A program made the translations under genes and the position numbers. From positions 62,001 through 126,000 of the forward strand of contig WTXI01000005.1 in NCBI GenBank assembly GCA_022376515.1: a stretch of 64,000 nucleotides of DNA, written 5' to 3'. Origin of the DNA: Lactifluus volemus. Its lineage: Eukaryota > Basidiomycota > Agaricomycetes > Russulales > Russulaceae. Below, piece by piece: positions 33,529 through 44,118 of this stretch (position 1 is the stretch's first letter; each line of letters begins with the position of its first letter). The notes under the pieces are model-generated. The model saw only the letters and a list, made by a program, of their open reading frames with translations, searched no databases and was not told where the DNA came from.

Positions 33529-34931
33529 ATGGTTTATTTCCTCTTACTCATTCTCCTAATCGTGGTCTTGGTGACGACTTTAACTGACTCGGATTCAAAA
33601 CCCAGTTCCATCTCAAAAAATTCTCAGTCCTTCTTAAACCACACTCATTCCCTGGTACCCACACCCACACCCACCTCCACACCCACCTCCGCTTCCGTCC
33701 CATCCTCCTCCAGCCTAAGCTCTAATTGCTTCCCCTCTGTCGGCTTTCAGTCACCTTCTACAGTTCCAGACGGTACAGATGACTGGTGGTGTGACCCCAC
33801 CACTGAGTATGCCTTTGTAGGTTTTAGCTATGAAGTCACCGCGTGTAGGTTTGTTACCTTTAGCCATCTTTCTACTTGACATCGAATTTCGGTTCGCAGG
33901 TCAGAGCCTATCTCAGCTCCAAAAGGACTTTGCAGATATGCGCAATACGTTCCATTCGAGATATGTTCGCATATACGGCGCATGCGATAATAATGGGTTT
34001 TTCGACGACGTAATTACCGCGGCTTGGGATAACACCTTAGGCGTACATGCACTTGTCTGGGTGAGCCACCAGGTTAGATGTGCATAAAATCTTCAACCTT
34101 ATCTGCATACAAGTTTGGCTTTGACGGCTCAAATAAATGGATGGCCCGACGCGACAGCCTTTTCGGAACGCTTCACTCAAATCCGAAAGCCGTGTTCGTC
34201 ACACGCGGAGTCCAATTTGGTTCTGAGCCACTGTTTGATGGCGTCCTGTCACCCTCCCAGCTCACCCAACAGGTGTTAGCCGCCAAAAGTAATCTTTCAA
34301 GCTTGGGCATTCCGGTCACTGTCAGCGAACTGGCATACGGTTATCAGGAGAGAGGGGGAGCGCCGAACGTGCTCGCCGCTGTAGACTATATCAATATTCA
34401 CATATTGCCATTCTTCGCCCAGAATGCAACGACGGGTACGTCTCTTGGTACGCAATCTGAGAGGATCTTTCAAACTCATTTGTGCATAACGTAAAGGTGA
34501 CCAGGCTTGGCCCAACGTTCTCAATGACTTGGACTGGTTTACTCGATTCGGGAACGGGAAGAAGATGTATTTCGACGAGGTGTGTTTTCATCGCAGAATA
34601 TATATGCTACACGTCACCAAAACCCCCCACAGAATGGCTGGCCCTCCGTAACTTCTTCAAGTGTGAAACCAAACGGTCCCAATGCAGTCGCAAGCATCTC
34701 GAGCGAACATGTGAGTACACCCTAAATCATTCAACCTTGATGATTCTAAATCCTATGCCTTAGGCATATTTCAATCTTTTGGATCAACATTGCGGAGACT
34801 TGAAGAATGTGGTGGGAGGTGGTGTTGGCTGGTTTGCGCACATCTACTCCGATAGCCAGGAGCCAGGATATGGGATATATAATACCGCTGGAAAGATCAA
34901 GTTTCCTTTCGCGCCTAGAATATCTTGCTGA
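33529..34931 (+). CDS. GH17-like beta-1,3-glucanase/glucan hydrolase, membrane-anchored
   Basis: Predicted cell-wall glucan enzyme. The N-terminus is a membrane anchor (MVYFLLLILLIVVLVTTLTD), followed by a Ser/Thr/Pro linker built from a short DNA repeat (PTPTPTSTPTS). The catalytic domain gives FVGFSYEVTAC, QSLSQLQKDFADMRNTFHSR, YVRIYGACDNNGFF, GVHALVWFGFDGSNKW, VQFGSEPLFDG, IPVTVSELAYGYQ, AWPNVLNDLDWF, MYFDENGWPS and VGGGVGWFAHIYSDSQEPGY. The Glu in GSEP and the one in DENGWPS fit the acid/base and nucleophile of GH17. Six exons, no frameshift needed. Attachment by an uncleaved N-terminal helix (type II) is inferred; it could be a cleaved signal peptide, though the hydrophobic stretch is immediate and Asp/Ser-rich sequence follows. 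Confidence 0.78.
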
Positions 34932-35083
34932 GAGCCCTGGAAAAAGGAGAAGGATACACGGACATTTGCTCTTGTTGTACTAAATTAATCATATTTTGTG
35001 TATCCACGCCCACGTGCTCAGAGTAAGTATGCCCGAGGACCAAGGCTCGGAGGTGACGTGTTTCATCCTCTCATTTTTTTTGA

Positions 35084-36139
35084 ATGTCCTTTTATCATCC
35101 AGCTATTCCCATTGACCTACACGGAAAAGCGTTGGTGGTCGTCAGTCTCAATGTCATTCTCTCCAATATAACCATGTAGACTGACTGAAAAAAAACAAAC
35201 CATTTCACACCAAGGGCAGCCCATCGTGTCTACCGCGAATATCGCACAGCTCGCCACTGATTTGTTGATTGCCTCGCTCTCTCTTCGAGCGATCGGGACC
35301 TTTGACTCTCGTGACCTTGTCCCCGTCATTGGCGGCCGAGAAGACGGACAACAAGGCGTCACTACACCGCTCGAACGTGAGTGAGCTTCGGCTTCCTCTT
35401 CTTTCTTATAATCTTTCTCCGTGGCTACCAAACAAAACAATATTAATAACATTCCGTAGTTTTCGGACGAGATGGATGCGATATCCTAGTCATTCAACAA
35501 CGATCACCCGTACTGGTGGTGCGTGTGGAGGAAGCCCTTCCCCGTCGTTGCCCCTGACTTTTCCCTCCCCAGTCGAGAAAGCAAGAATTTATCGAGTCCC
35601 TTCTCAAATTTATCCATGAATCACGATTTTCAGCAGCTTTATTTCTCGCCGGAGTCGACATGTCGAACAGGACGGACGCCCAAATGACGTTCGTATTTTT
35701 CATTCTTCCCCTTTTTTTTTGGTTGTTGCTGGACCACCAAAACCTTAGCACACCCAACTATTACATACGTCCGCCAAACTCTCCGCCTTGGGAGAGTTCG
35801 CCACTGTCCTCCATCTCCCAGCTACCCATCCCAGAATACACGTCGCCCGTCGCTCAGCATCCCGGGGACGGCACTCCTCAAAACGAAGGGCCGATCCCGT
35901 TCATCCCCGGTGGCGGTCTCACGCGACGGATCTTGTCCAATCTCCCCTCCGCGTCTTGGAGTGTCCCAACGGGTGCACTTGTCCAATTTGTGCTCGAGGG
36001 CGACAACAGGTCTGACGCGTCGCTCATGGCGGCAGTCGTGGCCAGGATACTTTCTTTACAAGTGAAACAGTGGAAGGAACCATCGAGCTGGAGACAAGGT
36101 CTATTTGGTACACCTCACGACCAGACTTTGTACGGATGA
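35084..36139 (+). CDS. PAC2: Proteasome assembly chaperone 2
   Basis: Partner of PAC1 in building the 20S alpha-ring. It starts MSFYHPAIPIDLHGKALVV, and the next exon gives PIVSTANIAQLATDLLIASL, IGTFDSRDLVPVIGGRE and GVTTPLELFGRDG. Later exons give DILVIQQRSPVL, SRKQEFIESLLKFIHES, FLAGVDMSNRTDAQM and TTPNYYIRPPNSPP. The C-terminal exon has IPFIPGGGLTRRILSNLP, LVQFVLEGDNRSDA and WRQGLFGTPHDQTLYG. Five exons; all junctions keep frame. The ATG at 35084 is chosen because it directly precedes SFYHPAIPIDL with no intron. It converges with RRP12, leaving about 50 bp between stops, so the 3' UTRs probably overlap. Confidence 0.87.
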
Positions 36140-36187
36140 GTCTGAAATGGAAACGGAGAAGGTAGCTACGATTCTCGCGGAGTAAGA

Positions 36188-39100
36188 TCACCGCTTTCCT
36201 GCGACACCGAGGTGACTTCTCCTATTACTTTTTTTTGCTGCGTGTTTCAGAGGTACGTATGCGTATGGGTCGAGGCCCCCATTTTCTTGAGATCTCCGCT
36301 AGCTTTCTGTGTACGTTTTCAAAGTGAATCCCGAGTGATTTATACGAAAATAAAATAAAATTTGTACCTTTGCCCTGAATTCGTGCCCAAGCTTAACCTC
36401 GCTCCGCTTCTTGCCCGCTTTGATGGGTTCTGCCTCGCCCATCTCGACATCCTCATCTTCCACCGCATTCTCACGCCGTCGCTTTTTCGTATCCTTGTTA
36501 AATTTGATACGGCCACCTTGTCCACGCGTGAAGCCATCCGCGGATGTGAAAGCCTCTCGGTATGCAGCGCCACCGACATCCGGCTCAGCGTCACCGCCAA
36601 CGTCGGTGTCAGACTCCTCGACGAGCATCTTGCCCTCTTCATCCATTTTGAAGTGATCAGCGTCTTGTCGGTGCTTGTTCCGACGACTACCTTTGGTACC
36701 TACAAGGGAACATTCGTGAATTCATTGGTGTCGAGGCGGAAAAGGGTGTGGTGTTCTCACTCGTGATGCGAGTTGCCGCTCCGGAGAGTAGATCCATAGG
36801 CTCGTCGTCGTCGAGGCGTAGGCGGGCAGCAAAGTCCCCACCCTTGCGTTTCCCAGTTGGTGCAGCTACTTCCTCATCGTCCTCGTCGCTGTCATCAAGT
36901 TCGCTCTCACTGGCGTACAATACATCTTCAAATGCATCGCCTGTAGTGGGCTTTTTTGACGTTCCCTGAAAGGAGTTAACCAATGACACACTTGATACAT
37001 GACAACGCAACACTAACCTCATCATTGACGTCGCTCCCAGCAAGTGCTTTTTTCCTTTTTGCGCGGTCTTTGCGCTTCTTTATATTGACGAGGACCTTTG
37101 CCGCCTCCTCTCCGTTGGAGCACGAATGTACGTCTTGAAACCCGAAACGCCGGATCATGCGCTCAAAGATATGCCGGACTTTCACCTTGAAATGATTCTT
37201 GTGGTCATGAGCCCAGCCGAGAAGAGCGGGTACAGCTGAGGAAGCTGCGGCCGTATCAAGTCTTCCGGAAGCGTATGAACTGCCAACTTGATAAATCCTA
37301 GAGTTGACTTGACAATCTCGCGGTTTGCAGAAGAAAGGAAGACACGAAGCGTCGAGAATATCTCATTGAGCATGGTTTTCGGGATGACGTCTGTAAAGGA
37401 GTAGAACATTTCATCAGCAATACTTCAAACCTTCTGCTTTTGACCACGGTACCTTTGAACTCAAAGACAAGTCTTGAGACGGCAGTGACGGTTGCGCTGA
37501 TCATGTGAGGTGTTGCGCCAGCTAGGCCAGCCGCAATCATAGTGATGTATTCCTCTATGCTTGCCTTGGCTATCCTCCTCGTTTAACCCAGAAAAGCCTG
37601 TGATTCGAGAAGAGACCCATACCTTCTCCTGCGCCATCTTCATCCATTCCGTCGACCAAGTCACGTTTTACGACGCCACCTTCGGCCATCTTCGTGCCCA
37701 TTGCGACAATGAGTTCAAATGCTGCATTACGAGCCTTCTCAGAAGGCTCTTTTGTGCCAAGGACAGCCTCTGGGATCAGCGATGGGATGATGTGCAAAGC
37801 TGAAGAAGGGATTGAAGGCAACAGGTTTGCATACAGTTGGTATCGATCCTACAGAGTGGATTAGAGGACATATCGGTCACATGCCAGAAGGTGTACCTTT
37901 TTCGCGGCGGGGCAGAGACCATCTGAAAATCCATCCAATTGATTGATCATGGATTCCACATCCAAGCTCACTTTGCCACCCTCAACTAATCTCGCGAGAA
38001 TTTTGTAGCCACGCTTTTGTACGCCGTTGTCTGGGTTGGTTAGCACTTCTTTGGAAAGGATAGCGTCAAGCAGCCCGGACGCATCGTGGGTCGAGAGATA
38101 GGGTAGGATGAGAACGAGGATATCCTGGGTCATCGCGACAACACTGCTAACATCGGTGGAACTGTGGTTGAGCTGGGTGTTCTTCATGTTTTGCCTGAAA
38201 AGGTCGAAGACTTTTCGGTACGCCTGAGCGATGGCCTGCAAACTATCGATGAATCTACAAGGCTGGTGATATAAGAGGGAGAACATACAGCTTCCCCTGC
38301 AATACCCAACCAGGCGGCGATCACCTCCCCGACCATACCTCGAGCCTCTCGATCAACACTTCCGAAAACATTGAATAAGACTGCAAGCCAGCTCTCTGCC
38401 TGGTTGCGCAGAAAATCGACGTTCTTCGCTGCCTGTTCCTGAGAAATGGTATCCGTGCGGACAGCCGCTGGAAGATTCTCCAAAAGGACTTGGTCTTGCG
38501 ATGCAATCGCCGTATTGGACTCTACAAGGACCTTCAACGCTCTTAAAACGAAGGACCGCAACTCCACTTGCGAGTATAATATTTGTGAAAGCATTTGAGA
38601 GAACGCAGCACTAACAGCCTGCGTTAAGAACAGAAGATCAGCAGAATAGTCTTGGGGGTGAAAACTATGCGTTACCTCTCGCGTATCCGCCTTTGACCAA
38701 CAATAGCCAGGCAATCCCGCCCAGACCTGAGCGATCAGAACGGCCCATACCTTGGCCTCGGAATGACGATTTTCAGACTCGGCGTTCTGTTGATAATTGA
38801 ACATGCGCTCAGAGAGAGGAATAAAGTAGGACACAAAGTGTTCGAGTGGGGAGGGATGTGGCTGCGCTAACAATGGCAAGAGGAAGGCGCGAGGCTCACG
38901 ACCAGCTTGCCTGTCAAGCACATGAGCGAAAGGTAAGCGTATGTAAGTCAAAATAAGCTGACCGATCCGGGGGCTCCAAATTGAGAGGGAGTGCATTTAA
39001 CAAGACTGCTGGTCCCATAGTGGCCATGGCCTGGCTGAGGACCCTATCAGCTGCTTCCTTGTGTTCAAAGGTTTTCTCCGTTCTAGCATTCCCAATCTTC

Positions 39101-40461
39101 TGCACCAACGGGAGCAACAAGTGCTCCGCTGCGGTCTGCCCTTCCGGCTCCTCGCGGTAACGAAGGTTCGAAACGAGCGCTGAGACCACGAAAAGGAGTT
39201 CTGACATGGAGCGGGCTAACGCTAGCGAGTCAAACGCCTTCTCGGTTTGCACAACGATTTTTCCGAGGGCAGATTTAGGCTCGGATGGGCCGAGTTCCCG
39301 CATTGCAGGCGTTATAAACTCAGGCGTAAAGCACTGCGCTAGAAGGGCGAGAGATTGGCAAGAGACTTTCCTGATGGTCGCATCGGATGACTCCAGAAAA
39401 GCCCAAACAGCCTTCCACACTTTTCCCAGTTCGCCAGCAGATGCCTGGGGTTCTGCGTCCTTGTATGCAATTAGAACGTTTCCGAGAAGTCCCAGCCAAG
39501 CGGGTGCAATGGCTGCATCGGATTTAGGTGGGGGCGAAGAAAGGACAGCTTTCAGGATGTTGGGTATCTCCGAGACAACGCTGGAATCTTCGTCTTTTGT
39601 AGGAGCGGAAAGAAGGTCGGACAGGATCGAGTACGCGCTTTGTGAAAGAAAAGGGTTTCCTAGACGAGGTAATGACAAGAGCAGAGTGACGATTGCAGAA
39701 AGGGACTGGAGAACAAGGTTAAAAGGAAAAATTAACAAAAACTAACACTCACGGATGGTGGCAGAGTCGGGATTATCGGGCGCAAAAATGAAAGGAGATG
39801 TAGCGCGATCTCTGCGGCCTCCAGTTGGAAGCACTGCGTTTTGATCTCGAAACGGCATTTGCGGTGACATCAGCCAATGTCGATTTGACCCAGTCTGCAA
39901 CCCTGTCACCGTAGGGGTGCAGTAGCAACGGGGTTGGTGGAGAGGACAAGATATCTTTGATGGCCTCTGCTGCTCGTTTGCGTACTTTGGGTCGAGGGTC
40001 GAGAGAGAGCTGAAGAATGGAAGCGAAACACTGCCTGACGCCCTGAGCCTCTAACTGGGATCTGTCTAGGGCTTTGATAACCGAGCCATACAAGCCAATC
40101 TGTGATCGCAATGGAGGGGCGTGATTCGTAAGGGACGGGAAAAGAGGTGATGTGAGGGATAGAATAGTGTTTAGATTCCCACGGATGACTGGTGCGGGAA
40201 TAAATGGAGTGACCAAAGCGAGAAGATAGAGCTCTGCGGGGAGAACATCACCCTCGCCAAAGGCCAACGCAGACTCGGAATTTTGTAGAGTACCATCCAA
40301 GGTTGTGAGCAAGGCGGCAAAGTAGGCAGTTGGGGACCTCTCAGTTTTCCTATCATCTAGAGTAGCCTCGAGAGCAGATAACAATACTGCAGGTGTCTTT
40401 TGTGTTCAAGGGATGAAGTCGTGTGCGGTCGAATTTTTGACAAGGCTAGATGTAAATTCAT
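36188..40461 (-). CDS. RRP12: Rrp12-like ribosome biogenesis protein (NUC173 domain)
   Basis: HEAT-repeat protein needed for maturation and export of both ribosomal subunits. The N-terminus is LALSKIRPHTTSSLEH then KTPAVLLSALEATLDD. Helical repeats run throughout (CFASILQLSLDPRPKVRKRA, LGNVLIAYKDAEPQASAGEL, ILVLILPYLSTHDASGLLDA, FIKLAVHTLPEDLIRPQLPQ, VRHIFERMIRRFG). Then come KKRKDRAKRKKALAGSD, an acidic Ser-rich stretch and the classic end LDPYAYVPLKHAA. Nine or more exons. Four frame breaks, each mended by one added base, lie at 40398-40401 (T run), 39839-39842 (T run), about 37226-37230 (G run) and 36282-36285 (T run). Because this gene is normally essential and single-copy, these are best read as base-call errors. 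The exact stop (36188, or 36225 if one more A is missing) is uncertain. Confidence 0.85.
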
Positions 40462-40573
40462 TGAGGTCGATGATATAATCAAAGGTCCGTTGGCGGTGAC
40501 GAACGTTAACGGGATCAATAAAGCGACGCCAACGGGTTCATTATGCCACCTTCTACTTCACTACATCCATCCC
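40462..40573. promoter_or_regulatory. Divergent promoter, RRP12 and acyltransferase
   Basis: Only 112 bp separate the two start codons, so both genes must share core promoter sequence. No TATA box is evident. Confidence 0.55.
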
Positions 40574-42647
40574 ATGAGACCTGTGCCCTGGACATACTTT
40601 CTTATACGGTCATTTATCCTCTTTTGTGCCTCTGCTCTACATCATCTTCCTGTCTTTGTCAGAATATTGTTCAGATTTGTCCTCAAGATCTTCTATGGTA
40701 CCATTGTCGTCCAAGGTGTGGAGAACATTCCTCAGACGGGTCGGCCTTGGTGAGCAACACACACACACACGTCTATCTGTCAACCACCAACCCGACTTTA
40801 CCCAGCATCGTCTGTGCCAATCACACAAACTCCTTGACTGATGCCTTGTATGCTCCCCACTGCCTACCCACCCCTCATTCTCAACTGCCCTTCTTTAGAA
40901 TCCTTGTCACTGCGATTCCTTCCCGAGTACGTCCCTTGTCTAGCTTGGTTCTTTGCTGCTCAAAACAGTGCCCACAAAGATACGCAATATGTTACATCTC
41001 ACAGCTAAATCAACGCAGTTTGGCAAGAAGACTTTTACAAGCTGGCTCATTGAAGCTGCTGGGACTGTGCCCATTCAAAGACGCAAAGACTTTGCCGATG
41101 GTATGATCAATAATGACGCGGCCATGGCAAAATTGACACAAGTACGAGCTTTCATAAGCCATGCTAAAATCTTCCTTACCAGTTGCAGACCTTGGAGATG
41201 GGCGGTGCTGTATGTCTATTCCCGGAGGGCGCGAGTAGGTATCACCCTACTATTGCTCCTCTCAAGACAGGAGGTACGAACACTCGAATGACCCCCTATC
41301 TGGGCGTCTTACCTCTGCACAGTTGCGCGCATTGTGTCTGCCATGCTGTCCCGCAACCGCCACAACGATGAGTTTGAGATTTCCATTCTAACTTGTTCTA
41401 TCACATACATGTGAGTGCACAGTCGATCGACAGTCGTTTCACTTGTCTTGATATATGGCCCCTGAGGAACCGTCAACACTTTCGTTCGGACGTGCTGGTC
41501 ACGTTCCATCCTCCGTTTACCTTCCGCCCAAAGGCGCGCCAACCACGCTACTTGCTCCCTCATCTCTTTTTGACACGTTGACTCTAGGACAATCCGGAGC
41601 TGATAGAGCCGGTGAAGTATGACCACATTCGACTCGTCACCGCCCAGATGCACCGGCAGATAGCCACTGGAACATTCGACGCCCCTTCTTGGGGTCTGAT
41701 ACGGGCAGCAAAAATGGCGACGCCAATATACGCTCCGCTCGGTACTGCCATGAGTCTCGGCGACTACGTTCGCGTTACGAGGACGTTCCTAGAAGTTTTC
41801 AAAGCGGGTCACCTGCCCGATCCTAGTACTTCCAGCATGGGCTCATCTGACTCGGAAGTCAGTGCTCAGTCACAGGACGAAAAAGTTGTTAAGCTCAAGG
41901 AAGATCTCCAAGTAAGTCGAGATCTTACCATTACTTCCCCCCTTTCCAACTGTCCTTGGCTAGGCGTACCAGTCAGAGTTACACCTGTTGCGAATTAGAG
42001 ACGATCGCATCCGCCGTCCGCTCTCACGTTCAGTAATCGTATATCGCATGATACTGCGTCTTTCCTGGGCCTCCCTCCTACTCTTCATCTCGCTGGGCGG
42101 ATTGGCCCTCTGGCTCCCCGTCGCCACCACGACCTTTTACGCCGTGCACAACTTCAAAAAGACCGGTCCGGTCTGGGACACCTGGGACGAGATCGCACAG
42201 TACAAGCTCGTCTATGGACTCGTCTCGGGGCTGTGCGTCTACGCCGGCGCGGTGGTCCTTACCTTGCCCATCTTTCCCGTGACGTCGGTGGCGGTACCCC
42301 TGCTCATGTGGATGTCGCTTCGGTGGTTCGAAGACGCCGTGTCCGCGGCACGCGCGTTTGTGGCCCTGGGACGACTTTTACGCGTCGAGACGGCCACTCT
42401 TGCGCGCTTACGTGCCACGCGTGCGGATCTGCATCATCGCGTGATGCGACTTGCGGTGCACGGGATTGGCCTTCCGGCCGACCCTGAGAATTACTTTGTG
42501 GCGTATGGAGGGAAAGACAAGGGTCGAGTCGTTGGCCGCTGGACAAGCAAAGCCAAGTATTTCTCTGTGCGGAGACGCCGAAAGCGAGATTGGAACGAGA
42601 CACTCCATTTGTATGAGCAATTTGACTATCCGTCAGAGGACACATAA
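40574..42647 (+). CDS. Glycerol-3-phosphate/DHAP acyltransferase, Sct1/Gpt2 type
   Basis: ER enzyme making lysophosphatidic acid, the first step of glycerolipid synthesis. It starts MRPVPWTYFLIRSFILFCAS with an N-terminal membrane helix. Acyltransferase block 1 is NHTNSLTD (HxxxxD), block 2 GTVPIQRRKDF, block 3 LFPEGASRYHP. Later parts give SDVLVTFHPPFTF, a linker, then two membrane helices (LLLFISLGGLALWLPVATTT, LVSGLCVYAGAVVLTLPIFP) and a basic C-terminal region (YFSVRRRRKRDWNET). About eight exons. The intron after FRPK starts with GC (GCGCGCC) instead of GT. Around 40908-40972 the junction into PTKIRNMLHLTAKSTQFGKK does not keep frame with canonical sites, which may be another missing base. 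The domain assignment is firm. Confidence 0.85.
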
Positions 42648-42774
42648 TAGAAAGAACAGTGACATGTACATGATCTATAGGGACCCAAGTAATACAACAA
42701 CTCGTGACACTCTGAAGGACATCGCAAAGTGGACACAAGCATGAAAGGGGAGGAAGCTTATGGGTATTATACAT

Positions 42775-43668
42775 TCACTCGTGATCCCTGATGCGAGTAT
42801 AAGCGCGGTTGCCAGCAGCCCACTTGTGACCCTTATCAGCCGCCTTGCCAGTCCAGATAACGCCAAATACGATGAGAAAGCTAAAGATCCACGACAACAT
42901 ATTGATAAACCAGGCTGGGCCTGTGAAATTTTTAAGTAAAGGAAGAGCAGACATGACAGCCTCGTACCAGGTTGCGCATGGTCGAAACCGGGGAAGCGAG
43001 AGGTTCTAAACAAATCAGTCACAATGATAAATGCGACCATGGAAAAGAGGGCTAGGTAGTCTTTTAGCTTGCCGACTCGACATTGGGGGGGGCGGTCCAA
43101 AGACACAAAACGCACCATTGAGAGTCACGAGACCTGCGACGGCCTTCCAGACCCTCCTCCTCCTCGAGTGGGTGCTGACGCCGATGAGGAGGGCCAAGAG
43201 GGCGACGAAACCAAAGCCGACGGCCAACTGGGCCGAATAACCCGCGCTGGTCCACTCTGCGCAAATGAGACGATTCTCCTGCTCGCAGCGGTCGCTCACG
43301 CTCTTGGGGAAATCGCGACACTTCCAATCGGTGAAGACTTGTTGCCACTCGCCATCGCTGCCGGATGACGGGTCAGGCAAGCGCATCACTTGACGTTCGC
43401 AGCGTTTCATGAGGCCATAGCGGACGTTGGTACGGTTGTAGAGCAACTCGCGTCCGGGATCTGTGAACCTGGTAGTGCGGGAGTCGATTGAGAGCTGTGT
43501 CCGACAAATAAAAAGAGCTTAGCTGACCAGTCGGTGCGGATGATAGCAAGGATGTCCTATAAATGATTTATAGATAAGATAGAGAAAAATAAAATAAAAA
43601 AGAGGACTAACGAGTGTTAAGCTCACTAAGACGAGAATAAAAGTGACAGCGTAAGAAGATTTCCTCAT
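42775..43668 (-). CDS. Four-helix membrane protein, fungal claudin/SUR7-like fold
   Basis: Five exons read MRKSSYAVTFILVLVSLTLD (helix 1), ILAIIRTDW, TTRFTDPGRELLYNRTNVRY and an extracellular loop with four or more Cys (KRCERQVMRLPDPSSG, DWKCRDFPKSVSDRCEQENR). Then follow SAQLAVGFGFVALLALLIGV (helix 2), VWKAVAGLVTLN, YLALFSMVAFIIVTDLFRTS (helix 3) and FINMLSWIFSFLIVFGVIWT (helix 4), with a short basic tail. Topology and the Cys-rich first loop resemble the SUR7/pali claudin-like proteins of fungal plasma membrane and cortex, but a family name cannot be proved here. No frameshift is needed. Confidence 0.75.
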
Positions 43669-44118
43669 CGTGGCCAAAGGGACTCAAGGCAGGCAGGACG
43701 CCCTTTGTCGTCGTTGTGACGTTAAACTCGGGTTTTTCCACGTTCATTTAATTTAAAATGACGTTAACCCTGAAATGGGGTTATTTCAAACATGCCCATA
43801 GTGACCCGTCTTTTGATCAAAACTTGTCGACCGCGATCATCCTTTAATATGAGCGGCGTTTGCCTTTCATAAGGTTTAAAAAAGCTCTCCAGGAGAACTC
43901 CTGCCGACTGAGACTTATCCTTACCGGTACAGGTTTCGATACCAGATAACACTTTCTGTAACAAGTCATGTTCATGTAAAACTTCATATCGGCAACAATA
44001 AAATCACTCTGCAAGATTCCGTGGTTTGAACGGAGCGCTCGGTCATCAACTGCCATAACACCACCCTCTGGCCTTGTGCTTGAAACCAAAACCTTCCGTG
44101 CTCGATATTGAGATACCC
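43669..44118. other. Intergenic region
   Basis: 450 bp between the start of the four-helix protein gene and the end of PNS1, both on the minus strand. It should hold the promoter of the former. Antisense open frames of up to 92 codons have no domain. Confidence 0.35.

Noticed and set aside
36188..40461. RRP12 as a pseudogene because of four frame breaks
   Set aside because: The encoded sequence is conserved to the last residues, the gene is normally essential, and all breaks are single missing bases, often in homopolymers. Base-call error fits better.
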